Notes under the pieces: generated by a model
What the model saw: the letters and a program-made list of their open reading frames with translations, nothing else
Told to the model about the DNA's origin: nothing
Databases searched by the model: none
Position numbers and translations under genes: made by a program
Source of the DNA: Cytophagales bacterium
GTDB taxonomy: Bacteria > Bacteroidota > Bacteroidia > Cytophagales > Cyclobacteriaceae
Direction of reading: 5' to 3'
Length of the DNA: 32,076 bases
Assembly: GCA_003500135.1 (NCBI GenBank)
Contig: DNTA01000200.1
Location: 1-32,076, forward strand
Part shown: one piece after another, positions 1-6,721 of the stretch
How the letters are laid out: each line of letters opens with the position of its first letter
Position numbering within the stretch: position 1 is the first letter of the stretch

Positions 1-1
1 A

Positions 2-27
2 CCCTGAACTAATTGAGCCCTGAACTA
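2..27. repeat. Short direct repeat at the CDF gene's 3' end
   Basis: CCCTGAACTA occurs at 2-11 and again at 18-27, a 16-nt period, the second copy running into the CDF stop codon. It may be the edge of a longer tandem repeat outside the window. Confidence 0.35.
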
Positions 28-1014
28 TTCAGCTGCATGACGTCGATTCACCGGCAGGTTTTCAGTAGTCCATTTGATTTTAGCTTCAAATTCGTGTTGT
101 CGGTGAGGGCAATCGGGTACGGAACACACCGGGCAGGAGGGAGGCGTACAGGGGTCGGCATGGATGAAAAACTCCACCTTTCGCTCAAAGGCTTCGTTCA
201 CAATCTTTTCAATCTCATCGATGATCGCATGGCCATCTTTGACCGGGTAGTACCACGGTACCGTAACGTGACAGTCGACGTGCAGCATGGCTCCATATTT
301 GATCACGCGAAAATTGTGGATGTCTATCCATGTGGGCTTGCGGGCATTTTCCAGCAGTTCCACCAGTGCATCAATCACCTTCTGATCGGCTTCATCCATT
401 ATGCCCGCCACCGATTTTCGCACAATGCGATATCCCGTAACGATAATGATCACCCCGAAGATCAAAGCAAATACATTGTCGAGCCATTCATATTGACTGA
501 ACCGGATGATCAGCAAACCGGCCAGGATACCCGCAGTGCTCAGCGCATCACTGAGCAGGTGCCTGCCATTGGCTTCCATAAGGATAGAGTGCAGGCGCTT
601 GCCCTTCCAAACCAGAAAATAGCCCAGGACGCCATTGATCAGTCCGCTAAAAGCGATCAGTGCGATACCCGTATCGAGGCGGTGGAGCTCGTGGGGGTCC
701 AAAATATCCCCCACGCTTTTATATATAATGCTAATCCCCGCCACGATGATCAGAATGCCTTCCACACCCGAGGAGAGGAACTCGATCTTGCCATGTCCAT
801 AGGGGTGGTTGCGATCGCGTGGTTGTGAGGCAAGCCAGATGCTATACAGGGCAAAAGCGCCGGCCAGTACATTTACGATCGATTCGAGGGCGTCCGTTAA
901 AATGGTGTTGGATAGAGTAAGGTAATAAGCGATCACTTTTATGGAAAGTAGAATGATGCTAACCACGAGGGCAAATCGCTGTATCGGTACGGGTTTATTT
1001 GAGTTCAGTAGCAT
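25..1014 (-). CDS. Cation diffusion facilitator (CDF) family metal transporter
   Basis: Inner-membrane metal/proton antiporter of the CDF family, probably exporting a divalent cation such as Zn, Fe or Mn; the substrate cannot be fixed from sequence. The 329-residue protein has about six hydrophobic segments in residues 12-200. It carries the CDF signatures DALES (41-45), HPYGHGKIE (70-78) and GRHLLSDALS (150-159), then a cytoplasmic domain. The TM5 pair H152/D156 is present, but the second Asp of the usual TM2 DxxxD pair is Ser45. The tail (288-304) is Cys-rich (DPCTPPSCPVCSVPDCPHR region), a feature known in a CDF subgroup. A TTG at 1023 would extend the frame by three codons. I prefer the ATG at 1014, because that TTG lies inside a TATCTTTG -7 box. 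It is transcribed divergently from ldhA. Confidence 0.93.
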   Translation of the reverse strand: MLLNSNKPVPIQRFALVVSIILLSIKVIAYYLTLSNTILTDALESIVNVLAGAFALYSIWLASQPRDRNHPYGHGKIEFLSSGVEGILIIVAGISIIYKSVGDILDPHELHRLDTGIALIAFSGLINGVLGYFLVWKGKRLHSILMEANGRHLLSDALSTAGILAGLLIIRFSQYEWLDNVFALIFGVIIIVTGYRIVRKSVAGIMDEADQKVIDALVELLENARKPTWIDIHNFRVIKYGAMLHVDCHVTVPWYYPVKDGHAIIDEIEKIVNEAFERKVEFFIHADPCTPPSCPVCSVPDCPHRQHEFEAKIKWTTENLPVNRRHAAE

Positions 1015-1020
1015 TGCGAC

Positions 1021-1028
1021 CAAAGATA
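1021..1028 (-). promoter_or_regulatory. Probable -7 box (TATCTTTG) of the CDF transporter gene
   Basis: The minus strand reads TATCTTTG, an exact match to the Bacteroidetes -7 consensus TAnnTTTG. It ends 6 nt before the ATG at 1014, so transcription would start at or beside the start codon. No clear TTG/TTTG -33 element is visible at the expected distance. Confidence 0.45.
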
Positions 1029-1127
1029 CATCGAATGGAGGAGGAATGGTAGTTTAATATTTTAAGTCTAATGCTGAATACCGATATGAAGTGTAATCCC
1101 CTTATGAAGCGGAACGGGTTTTACATT

Positions 1128-1135
1128 TAACTTTG
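1128..1135 (+). promoter_or_regulatory. Possible -7 box (TAACTTTG) upstream of ldhA
   Basis: TAACTTTG matches TAnnTTTG exactly but lies about 140 nt before the ldhA start and has no obvious -33 TTG. If it is used, the mRNA has an A/T-rich leader of roughly 130 nt. Confidence 0.35.
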
Positions 1136-1274
1136 CATAATTTCACTGGTTAAATTGCGGTCATGTCAATTAATATGTCGAATTTTTTATTTATTGATCA
1201 TTTCCTTTAGTTTTTTACAAAATCAATAACACTAACCTCTATTTCTTGTTCCATTATCATTAAATCAATACATT

Positions 1275-2270
1275 ATGAAAGTTGCTGTTTTTAGTTCAAA
1301 ACCCTACGATAAAACCTATCTGGATGCAGCCAATATTGGAGACAAACCGCACAGGCTGGTATATTTTGAGGACTCCCTAACACAAAATACCGTTGATCTG
1401 AGTAAGGGATATGGAGCCGTGTGCGTATTTGTCAACGATATTGTGGATGGGCCACTGATCAAAAGGCTGCACGAGAACGGTGTAAAACTGATTGTATTGC
1501 GCTGTACCGGATTCAATAATGTCGACATCAACGCTGCCAACTCGTACGGCATCAGGGTGGTACGTGTTACGGTCTATTCACCATATGCAGTGGCCGAATA
1601 CACTGTAGCCATGATCCTGACGCTGAACCGGAAGACCCATCGTGCCTTTAACCGTGTGCGCGATGGCAACTTTTCGTTAAATAATCTGATCGGTTTTGAC
1701 CTGCATGGGAAAACTGTGGGTGTGATCGGTACCGGAAAGATAGGGGTCATCTTTAGTAAAATAATGATGGGTTTTGGCTGTCGGGTTCTTGCTTACGATC
1801 CATTTCCCAATAAGGAACTTGTTGAAAAAGGGGTGGAATACAGATCACTGGACGAGCTGTACACCGAATCAGATATTATTACGCTAAAATGCCCGCTTAC
1901 CCCTGAAACCTATCATATCATAGACCGCGAGGCCATGAAAAAAATGAAAAACACCGTCATGCTCATTAATTCCAGCAGGGGTGGTTTGATAGATGCGCCG
2001 GCCCTGGTGGAAGCTCTAAAAAACCGCGAGATCGGATATTTAGGCATTGATGTATACGAGCAGGAAGAATCACTTTTCTACCATGACCTTTCCGACGAAA
2101 TTATTGAAGACGACGTACTGACACGGCTTATAGCATTTCCTAATGTATTGGTTACCTCGCATCAGGCCTTTTTTACCGACACGGCCCTAAACAACATCGC
2201 CGAAACGACCATTCAAAACATTACCGATTTTGAGGAGGGGAATAAATTGGTCAATGAAGTAAAGCATTGA
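1275..2270 (+). CDS. ldhA: D-lactate dehydrogenase (2-hydroxyacid dehydrogenase, LdhA type)
   Basis: NAD-dependent cytoplasmic enzyme reducing pyruvate to D-lactate, normally to recycle NADH when respiration is limited. The 331-residue protein matches the E. coli LdhA type along its length: LRCTGFNNVD (75-84), the Rossmann loop GTGKIG (152-157), an acidic NAD-ribose contact at D175, and the catalytic trio R235 (in NSSRGGLID), E264 (in DVYEQEE) and H296 (in SHQAFF). Length is normal for the family. The ATG follows an A/T-rich leader without a Shine-Dalgarno sequence. The gene appears monocistronic. A related 2-hydroxyacid dehydrogenase with another substrate is possible, but the N-terminal and C-terminal blocks favour D-lactate. 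Confidence 0.93.
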   Translation: MKVAVFSSKPYDKTYLDAANIGDKPHRLVYFEDSLTQNTVDLSKGYGAVCVFVNDIVDGPLIKRLHENGVKLIVLRCTGFNNVDINAANSYGIRVVRVTVYSPYAVAEYTVAMILTLNRKTHRAFNRVRDGNFSLNNLIGFDLHGKTVGVIGTGKIGVIFSKIMMGFGCRVLAYDPFPNKELVEKGVEYRSLDELYTESDIITLKCPLTPETYHIIDREAMKKMKNTVMLINSSRGGLIDAPALVEALKNREIGYLGIDVYEQEESLFYHDLSDEIIEDDVLTRLIAFPNVLVTSHQAFFTDTALNNIAETTIQNITDFEEGNKLVNEVKH

Positions 2271-2332
2271 GATGATTGAATAAACACTTTCGCCCAAATT
2301 GTGGTTGGTTAATTGTAAATAAACAACGAAAT

Positions 2333-2500
2333 ATGTTCAATCTATTCAAAAAGACATCGGAGAAAGAAAAGTTGCAAAAGCAATACAGGAAACTACTGGA
2401 AGAATCGTACAAATTATCGCATACCAACCGGCAGGCCAGTGATCAGAAGGCCGCAGAAGCGGATGAATTATTGAAGAAGATCGAATCGATGCCGGATTAA
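2333..2500 (+). CDS. Lacal_2735-type small conserved protein
   Basis: A 55-residue, highly charged, helical protein beginning MFNLFKKTSEKEKLQKQY and containing ESYKLSHTNRQASDQKAAEAD. This pattern (short hydrophobic start, Lys/Glu-rich helix, SHTNRxASD motif) resembles the Lacal_2735 family of Bacteroidetes. Its function is not known to me. The frame is open from a TTG at 2276, but the upstream 19 codons look unrelated to the family and the ATG at 2333 gives the expected length. It lies 62 nt after ldhA and may be cotranscribed. Confidence 0.7.
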   Translation: MFNLFKKTSEKEKLQKQYRKLLEESYKLSHTNRQASDQKAAEADELLKKIESMPD

Positions 2501-2550
2501 TTTCTAAAAAGGAATTCAGCAGACTATCAGGCCGTTATAGCTTTTTTGGC

Positions 2551-2564
2551 AGGGTGTAAACCCT
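2551..2564. repeat. Short perfect inverted repeat before the exported-protein gene
   Basis: AGGGT-gtaa-ACCCT forms a perfect 5-bp stem 62 nt before the start at 2626. It could be an operator half-site pair or a small mRNA hairpin, but it is short enough to be chance. Confidence 0.25.
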
Positions 2565-2625
2565 ACAATTATCATTTTTGGCACGGCAATTGGTTTTGAC
2601 TGTTTGAAATCAAATTGTTAGCGCC

Positions 2626-3111
2626 ATGAAAAGAACGATTTTTTTAACACCGATATTGGCCACAGCTTTTATAGCCATGGCCACCATTAGCGCAAAAGCC
2701 CAACATCATTGTGGTGCATCATGTCATGCACATTATCAAAGACCGGTAAGAGTAGAAACGTATTACTCTGAATACTATCATTATGATCACGACAGACTGC
2801 AAAAGCGACCTAGAAGAGTAAGAAGACAGGGGCCGCCACCCCATGCAACTGTTCATGGGCATAGAAGAAACAGTGTACGGGTAGTGGAAACAAGATATGT
2901 TTATTATCGGGACTATGATATGTACTATGACCGCTTCCATCAGGTGTATTTCTATCCTGTAAGAGGTCAGTGGTTTGTATCCGCTGAAATACCGGTTCAT
3001 ATCCGTCGAAGTCGTGGATTCAATTCATGTGTTCGGGTCAATCTCGATTTCCAGGGTGACCGGCCTTTCGTAGCCTACCGAAAACATCGAAGGGTTTATG
3101 CCGGTTGGTAG
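2626..3111 (+). CDS. Exported Tyr/His/Arg-rich protein of unknown function
   Basis: I do not recognise a named family. The 161-residue product has a clear signal peptide: MKR, a hydrophobic core to about residue 22, and a probable cleavage after AKA (23-25). The mature chain starts QHHCGASCHAH, a His/Cys cluster that could bind metal. It continues with Tyr-rich stretches (YYSEYYHYDHD, YVYYRDYDMYY) separated by Arg-rich segments and a Pro run. The C-terminal half (RFHQVYFYPVRGQWFVSAEIPVHI) resembles short beta-rich periplasmic domains. The predicted charge is strongly basic. The gene stands alone and ends at a probable terminator. Confidence 0.75.
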   Translation: MKRTIFLTPILATAFIAMATISAKAQHHCGASCHAHYQRPVRVETYYSEYYHYDHDRLQKRPRRVRRQGPPPHATVHGHRRNSVRVVETRYVYYRDYDMYYDRFHQVYFYPVRGQWFVSAEIPVHIRRSRGFNSCVRVNLDFQGDRPFVAYRKHRRVYAGW

Positions 3112-3167
3112 ATTTTTTTAATTAAAACCCTGTTATTGATACAATTTTAAAAGGCCGATCATATAAA

Positions 3168-3211
3168 ACACCCTCCTGATCCGTTTAATATACGCTGGTC
3201 GGAGGGTTTTT
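3168..3211 (+). terminator. Probable terminator after the exported-protein gene
   Basis: ACCCTCC pairs with GGAGGGT (7 bp; 3170-3176 with 3201-3207), closing a loop of about 24 nt that can pair a little further (tgatc/ggtc), and is followed by a T run. Confidence 0.55.
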
Positions 3212-3427
3212 ACTTTAGGGTCGAATGCAAAGCAATCGAAACCATTGTATTCAGATTTGTTATTTGCTCATATATGAATAGAAAGTATATAAATAAAAGG
3301 AGTAATTCCTATTGCCGCTCCAAACAAAACCACCTTGACAGACATCACTTTGAAAAGCAATTTTCCAGCTCAATTTTTTTCTTAAAATGAAGTAATTTGA
3401 TGGCAATAAATTCAAAAATGTGTAACA

Positions 3428-3461
3428 TTGACAGAATAAACCTAAACCTGGATTAAATTTG
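3428..3461 (+). promoter_or_regulatory. Promoter of the ROK kinase gene (TTG-N23-TAAATTTG)
   Basis: TTG at 3428-3430 lies 23 nt before TAAATTTG at 3454-3461. The -7 box is an exact TAnnTTTG match; the spacing is at the long end of the known range. Only 7 nt separate the -7 box from the ATG, implying a leaderless or nearly leaderless mRNA. Confidence 0.55.
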
Positions 3462-3468
3462 TAAATAG

Positions 3469-4380
3469 ATGGAAAAGTTTTTTGGAATTGATATTGGAGG
3501 GACCAATATTAAAATCGGGGTGGTCAATACCGATGGTGAGATGGAACAGAAGGTGAAATATGGAAGTAAAGACCGCCCTGAGGATATGACATTTGCCGAC
3601 CACTTTGTCAATTGCCTGCGTAATGAGGTGAACAATTACCCCGGGATAAAAAAAGTAGGCATTGGTGTTCCGGGAACGATGAGTAAAGACCGTTCAACTT
3701 TGTTGGAACTACCTAACCTACCCACATTGTGTGGGGTCAACCTTTTGGAGATCCTCCAGTCGAATTTCCCTGAGCATATTTTTCACCTTGAAAATGATGC
3801 CAATGCCGCCGCGTTGGGTGAGTATTATTTTGCGGGTGAAAAAGTCCCGGAGAACTATATCTTCATTACCCTGGGTACCGGTGTAGGGGGAGGCGTAATT
3901 ATTGAGCACGATATTTTCAAAGGGGGGGACGGCAACGGTGTGGAAATAGGTCATATGCTCAGCAAAAACGGCAAGACCCTCGAAGAGAATATTGGCAAAA
4001 TGGGGATAATGAAGCGTGCCAAAAAACTGATGGATAAAAAGAAATACTCCGATTCGGTATTGCATAATATTGAAGCTCTCGATCCTAAAAAGATTGCCAA
4101 GGAAGGCCTGAAAGGTGATAAACTGGCACTAAAGATTTACAAAGAAGTAGGAAAATTGCTTGGTGAAAACCTGGTGTCCACCATTCGCCTGCTCGATATC
4201 AAAAATATAATTATTGGTGGCGGATTGGCAGCCAGTTATGATATCATCATTGATCCTTGTATGAAAGCCCTTATGAAAAACCTGACGGATTATTATGTCA
4301 AGGATATTTCTATTACGAAGGCACATTTGGGAAATAACGCGGGGATTATGGGGGCGGCTTCTCTCTGTTATTTAAAATAA
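3469..4380 (+). CDS. ROK-family sugar kinase (glucokinase-like)
   Basis: Cytoplasmic ATP-dependent hexose kinase of the ROK family, probably phosphorylating glucose or a related sugar before glycolysis. The 303-residue protein has the phosphate-1 motif DIGGTNIK (8-15), GIGVPG (64-69), the catalytic Asp in LENDANAAALGE (D110), GTGVGGG (136-142) and EIGH (159-162). The CxCGxxGCxE zinc motif that normally follows EIGH is absent; the segment reads HMLSKNGKTLEENIG instead, so this is a zinc-free ROK subgroup. With no helix-turn-helix domain it is an enzyme and not a NagC/XylR-type repressor. The ATG is fixed by the -7 box 7 nt upstream. Confidence 0.88.
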   Translation: MEKFFGIDIGGTNIKIGVVNTDGEMEQKVKYGSKDRPEDMTFADHFVNCLRNEVNNYPGIKKVGIGVPGTMSKDRSTLLELPNLPTLCGVNLLEILQSNFPEHIFHLENDANAAALGEYYFAGEKVPENYIFITLGTGVGGGVIIEHDIFKGGDGNGVEIGHMLSKNGKTLEENIGKMGIMKRAKKLMDKKKYSDSVLHNIEALDPKKIAKEGLKGDKLALKIYKEVGKLLGENLVSTIRLLDIKNIIIGGGLAASYDIIIDPCMKALMKNLTDYYVKDISITKAHLGNNAGIMGAASLCYLK

Positions 4381-4484
4381 AAATTGGTCGAAAAGGCTTC
4401 GGGATTGATAGAGCCAAGATGATATTCGGTCTGGAATAAAAATTTGAATTCAAACCACTTCTGGTCTTGCCGGAGTGTCTGAAG

Positions 4485-4492
4485 TAAATTTG
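4485..4492 (+). promoter_or_regulatory. -7 box (TAAATTTG) upstream of the STAS-like pseudogene
   Basis: TAAATTTG matches TAnnTTTG exactly, 24 nt before the remnant start at 4517. The same octamer precedes the ROK gene. No well-spaced -33 TTG is evident. Confidence 0.4.
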
Positions 4493-4516
4493 TAGAAAGG
4501 ACCTTACCATATCATA

Positions 4517-4923
4517 ATGAAAGAACTTATTTTCGACAAAGATTAAGCAAAACTCGAATTTGACAAAGAAAAAAAAGTGCTGGAAATGACCTGGAAAAGA
4601 TGGGTAAAAAGCCACGAATACGGGGAAGCGATCACCATCAGACGTGATTTTATCGTAAAAATTGAGTGAGCAACTGGATTTCTGACATCAGCAATCAGGG
4701 CGTTATAGCACCCGGTGATCCCCAATGGTTGACCAAAGAAGTGTTGCCCCGTGTAACAAAAGCCGGGTTCAATAAGATTGCCATAATAATGGATAAGGAT
4801 ATTTTTAAGAAGTAGTTCATCAAGAACATAGAAAGAACCGAATCGTTCGGCGGTTTGACCATGCACTATTTTGACAGCATGGAACATGCCGAAGAATGGT
4901 TGGAAGAGGATGTAGCGGCTTAA
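4517..4923 (+). pseudogene. Decayed STAS/SpoIIAA-like domain gene
   Basis: Reading from the ATG gives MKELIFDKD, stop, AKLEFDKEKKVLEMTWKRWV and on to IVKIE, stop (TGA at 4667). The protein then resumes in another frame from 4669: SNWISDISNQGVIAPGDPQW, LTKEVLPRVTKAGFNKIAII, MDKDIFKK, stop (TAG), FIKNIERTESFGGLTMHYF and ends at EDVAA (TAA, 4921). Together the pieces cover a full small protein. It has the WISDISNQGVI..D..W....LP...KAG pattern and the YFDS.E.AEEWL tail of Bacteroidetes STAS/SpoIIAA-like proteins. Two in-frame stops plus a frameshift argue for loss of function. The family assignment is by memory of the pattern, not by search. The remaining bases between 4381 and 4974 hold nothing else I can support. 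Confidence 0.7.
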
Positions 4924-4974
4924 GAAACATTAAAATAAACTTTCAGAAGGCTGGTCCCGGAAAATGCACCGGGT

Positions 4975-5493
4975 TCAACCTTTTTTTATTTTTTCAAAGA
5001 TCAGCTCATCATGAAAAACGCCCATTTTGAATACGCTTTGGTGCATATGTCCGCATTGCACAAAACCATTATGTAAAAGTATTTTGGCAGATGCTGTGTT
5101 TTCGCTAAAAACGCGGGCATACAGGCGGTGAATGTTGGTTTGTTCAAAAGCGTACTGACAAACAGCTGCCACCACTTCCGTTATGATTCCTTTGCCCCAG
5201 TGTTCTTCACCCAGCCAGTAGCCCAGCTCAAAGTTTTTGCGATAAATATCGGTCATAGGAAGTAGGGCTACAGAACCGGCAGCTTCATTATTTACTTCGA
5301 TGGCCCATTTTAATGAACCATCTTTTTGCCCGCACAATTCGATGTATTGTATCGCATCATTTTCCAGGTAGGGGTGGGGAAACACATCTCTTAAATTCGA
5401 TGCAATTTTAGGGTTATTGGCATGCCGGGCCAGCGATTTCACATCGTCCATTGTCCAGGGGCGCAATGTACACCGCTTCAATACGATTTTCAT
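4975..5493 (-). CDS. GNAT-family N-acetyltransferase (RimJ/RimL type)
   Basis: Acetyl-CoA-dependent N-acetyltransferase; the substrate is unknown. The 172-residue chain has the GNAT order: LRPWTMDD near the N terminus (10-17), a central strand with NFELGYWLGEEHWGKGIITE (the acetyl-CoA pyrophosphate-binding motif A), then RLYARVFSENTASAKILLHNGF, the hallmark of the RimJ/RimL-like subgroup. Length is typical. Its ATG overlaps the stop of the upstream lipoprotein gene (ATGA), so the two are probably translationally coupled. Confidence 0.88.
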   Translation of the reverse strand: MKIVLKRCTLRPWTMDDVKSLARHANNPKIASNLRDVFPHPYLENDAIQYIELCGQKDGSLKWAIEVNNEAAGSVALLPMTDIYRKNFELGYWLGEEHWGKGIITEVVAAVCQYAFEQTNIHRLYARVFSENTASAKILLHNGFVQCGHMHQSVFKMGVFHDELIFEKIKKG

Positions 5494-5861
5494 TCCTCTC
5501 GAAATGTGATTTCATGCGCGATGCCAACAGCAGTAAACCGGATATATACCTTGGTGGTTTGATCTTGATAAGTATCGCATTCAGGCGCCGGTTCAAGGTA
5601 ATAAATATAGTATTTTTGATTGCGCCGGTAGAGTTCCTGTGCATCGGGTTTGCCCAGAACATCTTCTATTTCGTCAGTGTTGAGCCCTCTTAGTTTATAT
5701 TTTATACGAAGTAAATCTTTCCGCATTTCCGATCGCTGTTCCTGGCAGGCCATCTTGTCGGCAATCCATTTATCAGAATCGAAACCCTCTATTTGTTTTT
5801 TCCTGCCACAAGTCCCCAGAAAGAAAACCATAAGCAAAAAAAGCATCCACCAATTTTTCAT
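5490..5861 (-). CDS. Small lipoprotein, possibly with a BamE/SmpA-like fold
   Basis: Predicted lipoprotein of 123 residues. The start MKNWW leads into a hydrophobic stretch and the lipobox LGTC (Cys at about residue 18), followed by GRKKQ. The mature part contains LRGLNTDEIEDVLGKPDAQE and then YYIYYLEPAPEC. This 'turn, helix, LGkPd, strand' pattern resembles SmpA/BamE-type domains; that link is an inference. The frame is open upstream to 5900, but the ATG at 5861 places the signal sequence at the N terminus. It overlaps the GNAT gene by 4 nt. Confidence 0.72.
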   Translation of the reverse strand: MKNWWMLFLLMVFFLGTCGRKKQIEGFDSDKWIADKMACQEQRSEMRKDLLRIKYKLRGLNTDEIEDVLGKPDAQELYRRNQKYYIYYLEPAPECDTYQDQTTKVYIRFTAVGIAHEITFREE

Positions 5862-5962
5862 TTTTCCCAAATTTCGCGCTAAGATACAATATGCTAACAA
5901 TGATCACCAAAAGTTAAATGTGATTGTTCCCTTTTTCCGAGACGAATAATTGAATTAAATAA

Positions 5963-5992
5963 TTGTACACCACCAATTTTTTATCAAATTTG
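5963..5992 (+). promoter_or_regulatory. Possible promoter of the small membrane-protein gene
   Basis: TTG at 5963-5965 and CAAATTTG at 5985-5992 are 19 nt apart. The -7 box differs from TAnnTTTG only at its first base. The start codon follows 22 nt later. Confidence 0.4.
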
Positions 5993-6013
5993 CAGCGATC
6001 AATTTGAAAAAAG

Positions 6014-6487
6014 ATGTTGTTGGAAAGAGTTATTCGCTTTGTAAGAAATGTGAGCGTGATATTATTTTTGGGCGTGCTGTTGCTGGTATATGCCTACTTA
6101 CATGAAAATCCCACCTTCTATCTGGATGAAAATCAGCAAATTGGTATTTCGCTCAATTCGTTTTTTTACGGTTCACTAATCATTTTTGCATTTGCAAACC
6201 TATTTCTCAATATCATGCTTTCTTTTAGCGATAAAATAGCGCCCGGTATGCGCAGCGGCCTGTTTTTCAGATCGGCAGAAATGAAAGCCAATTTTCGGAT
6301 ATGGCTTTATGGTTTCAATGCAGCCACCAATTTTTTTCTCCTTTCTATTGTGGGCTATCTGGGGTTGTTGAATAGCTCTGATCAATATGGCTTAAGCGGC
6401 TACCGGTGGGTGGTTTATATGGGGCCCGTTTTTGTAGTGATTATTCTGATCGGGCTCATTTTGATGCTCGGAAGAGGCCGGCGGTAG
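6014..6487 (+). CDS. Small integral membrane protein of unknown function
   Basis: I do not recognise the family. The 157-residue product shows four hydrophobic segments, at roughly residues 10-30, 47-70, 97-120 and 133-153, with a basic C terminus (LGRGRR). This suggests a four-helix inner-membrane protein. A short loop (LHENPTFYLDENQQIG) follows the first helix. No catalytic motif is seen. It is divergent from the lipoprotein-GNAT pair, and nothing in the context points to a role. Confidence 0.72.
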   Translation: MLLERVIRFVRNVSVILFLGVLLLVYAYLHENPTFYLDENQQIGISLNSFFYGSLIIFAFANLFLNIMLSFSDKIAPGMRSGLFFRSAEMKANFRIWLYGFNAATNFFLLSIVGYLGLLNSSDQYGLSGYRWVVYMGPVFVVIILIGLILMLGRGRR

Positions 6488-6628
6488 ATTGCTAATATTT
6501 TTTGCATTTTCGCGGGCTTAAAAAAATAAAAAATATTGGCGTCTTAAAATCGTCGTTAAATATCAGGAATTCAATTATTTGAATTTGAACACCAAAATAA
6601 TCACTTTAAGCCATAACACTGAAGGCGC

Positions 6629-6659
6629 TTGAATGGTATCGAACTTCCTTATTAATTTG
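6629..6659 (+). promoter_or_regulatory. Possible promoter of parE-parC (TTG-N20-TTAATTTG)
   Basis: TTG at 6629-6631 and TTAATTTG at 6652-6659, spaced 20 nt. The -7 box has one mismatch to TAnnTTTG. The implied leader is about 57 nt. Confidence 0.35.
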
Positions 6660-6721
6660 GTAAAAGTTTTGGTAATTTAGAAGGTTCATTTTTTGCTCAA
6701 CCTTATTTTTTAAAGACAACC

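Larger units (their letters stand above)
3112..3468. other. Intergenic region upstream of the ROK kinase
   Basis: This 357-bp, A/T-rich stretch holds the terminator at 3168-3211 and the ROK promoter at its right end. I find no credible open reading frame, tRNA or long repeat in the remainder. Confidence 0.6.

Noticed and set aside
13..828. Long plus-strand frame of 271 codons opposite the CDF gene
   Set aside because: It lies fully antisense to a clear CDF transporter, and its translation shows no domain, signal or biased composition of its own.
4517..4673. In-frame TGA/TAA read as selenocysteine or recoding in the STAS gene
   Set aside because: Three different stop codons plus a frame change are present, and the family has no Sec members that I know of; decay is the simpler reading.
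4543..4887. 114-codon minus-strand frame over the STAS remnant
   Set aside because: The plus strand rebuilds a recognisable protein across frames, while the minus frame gives nothing family-like.
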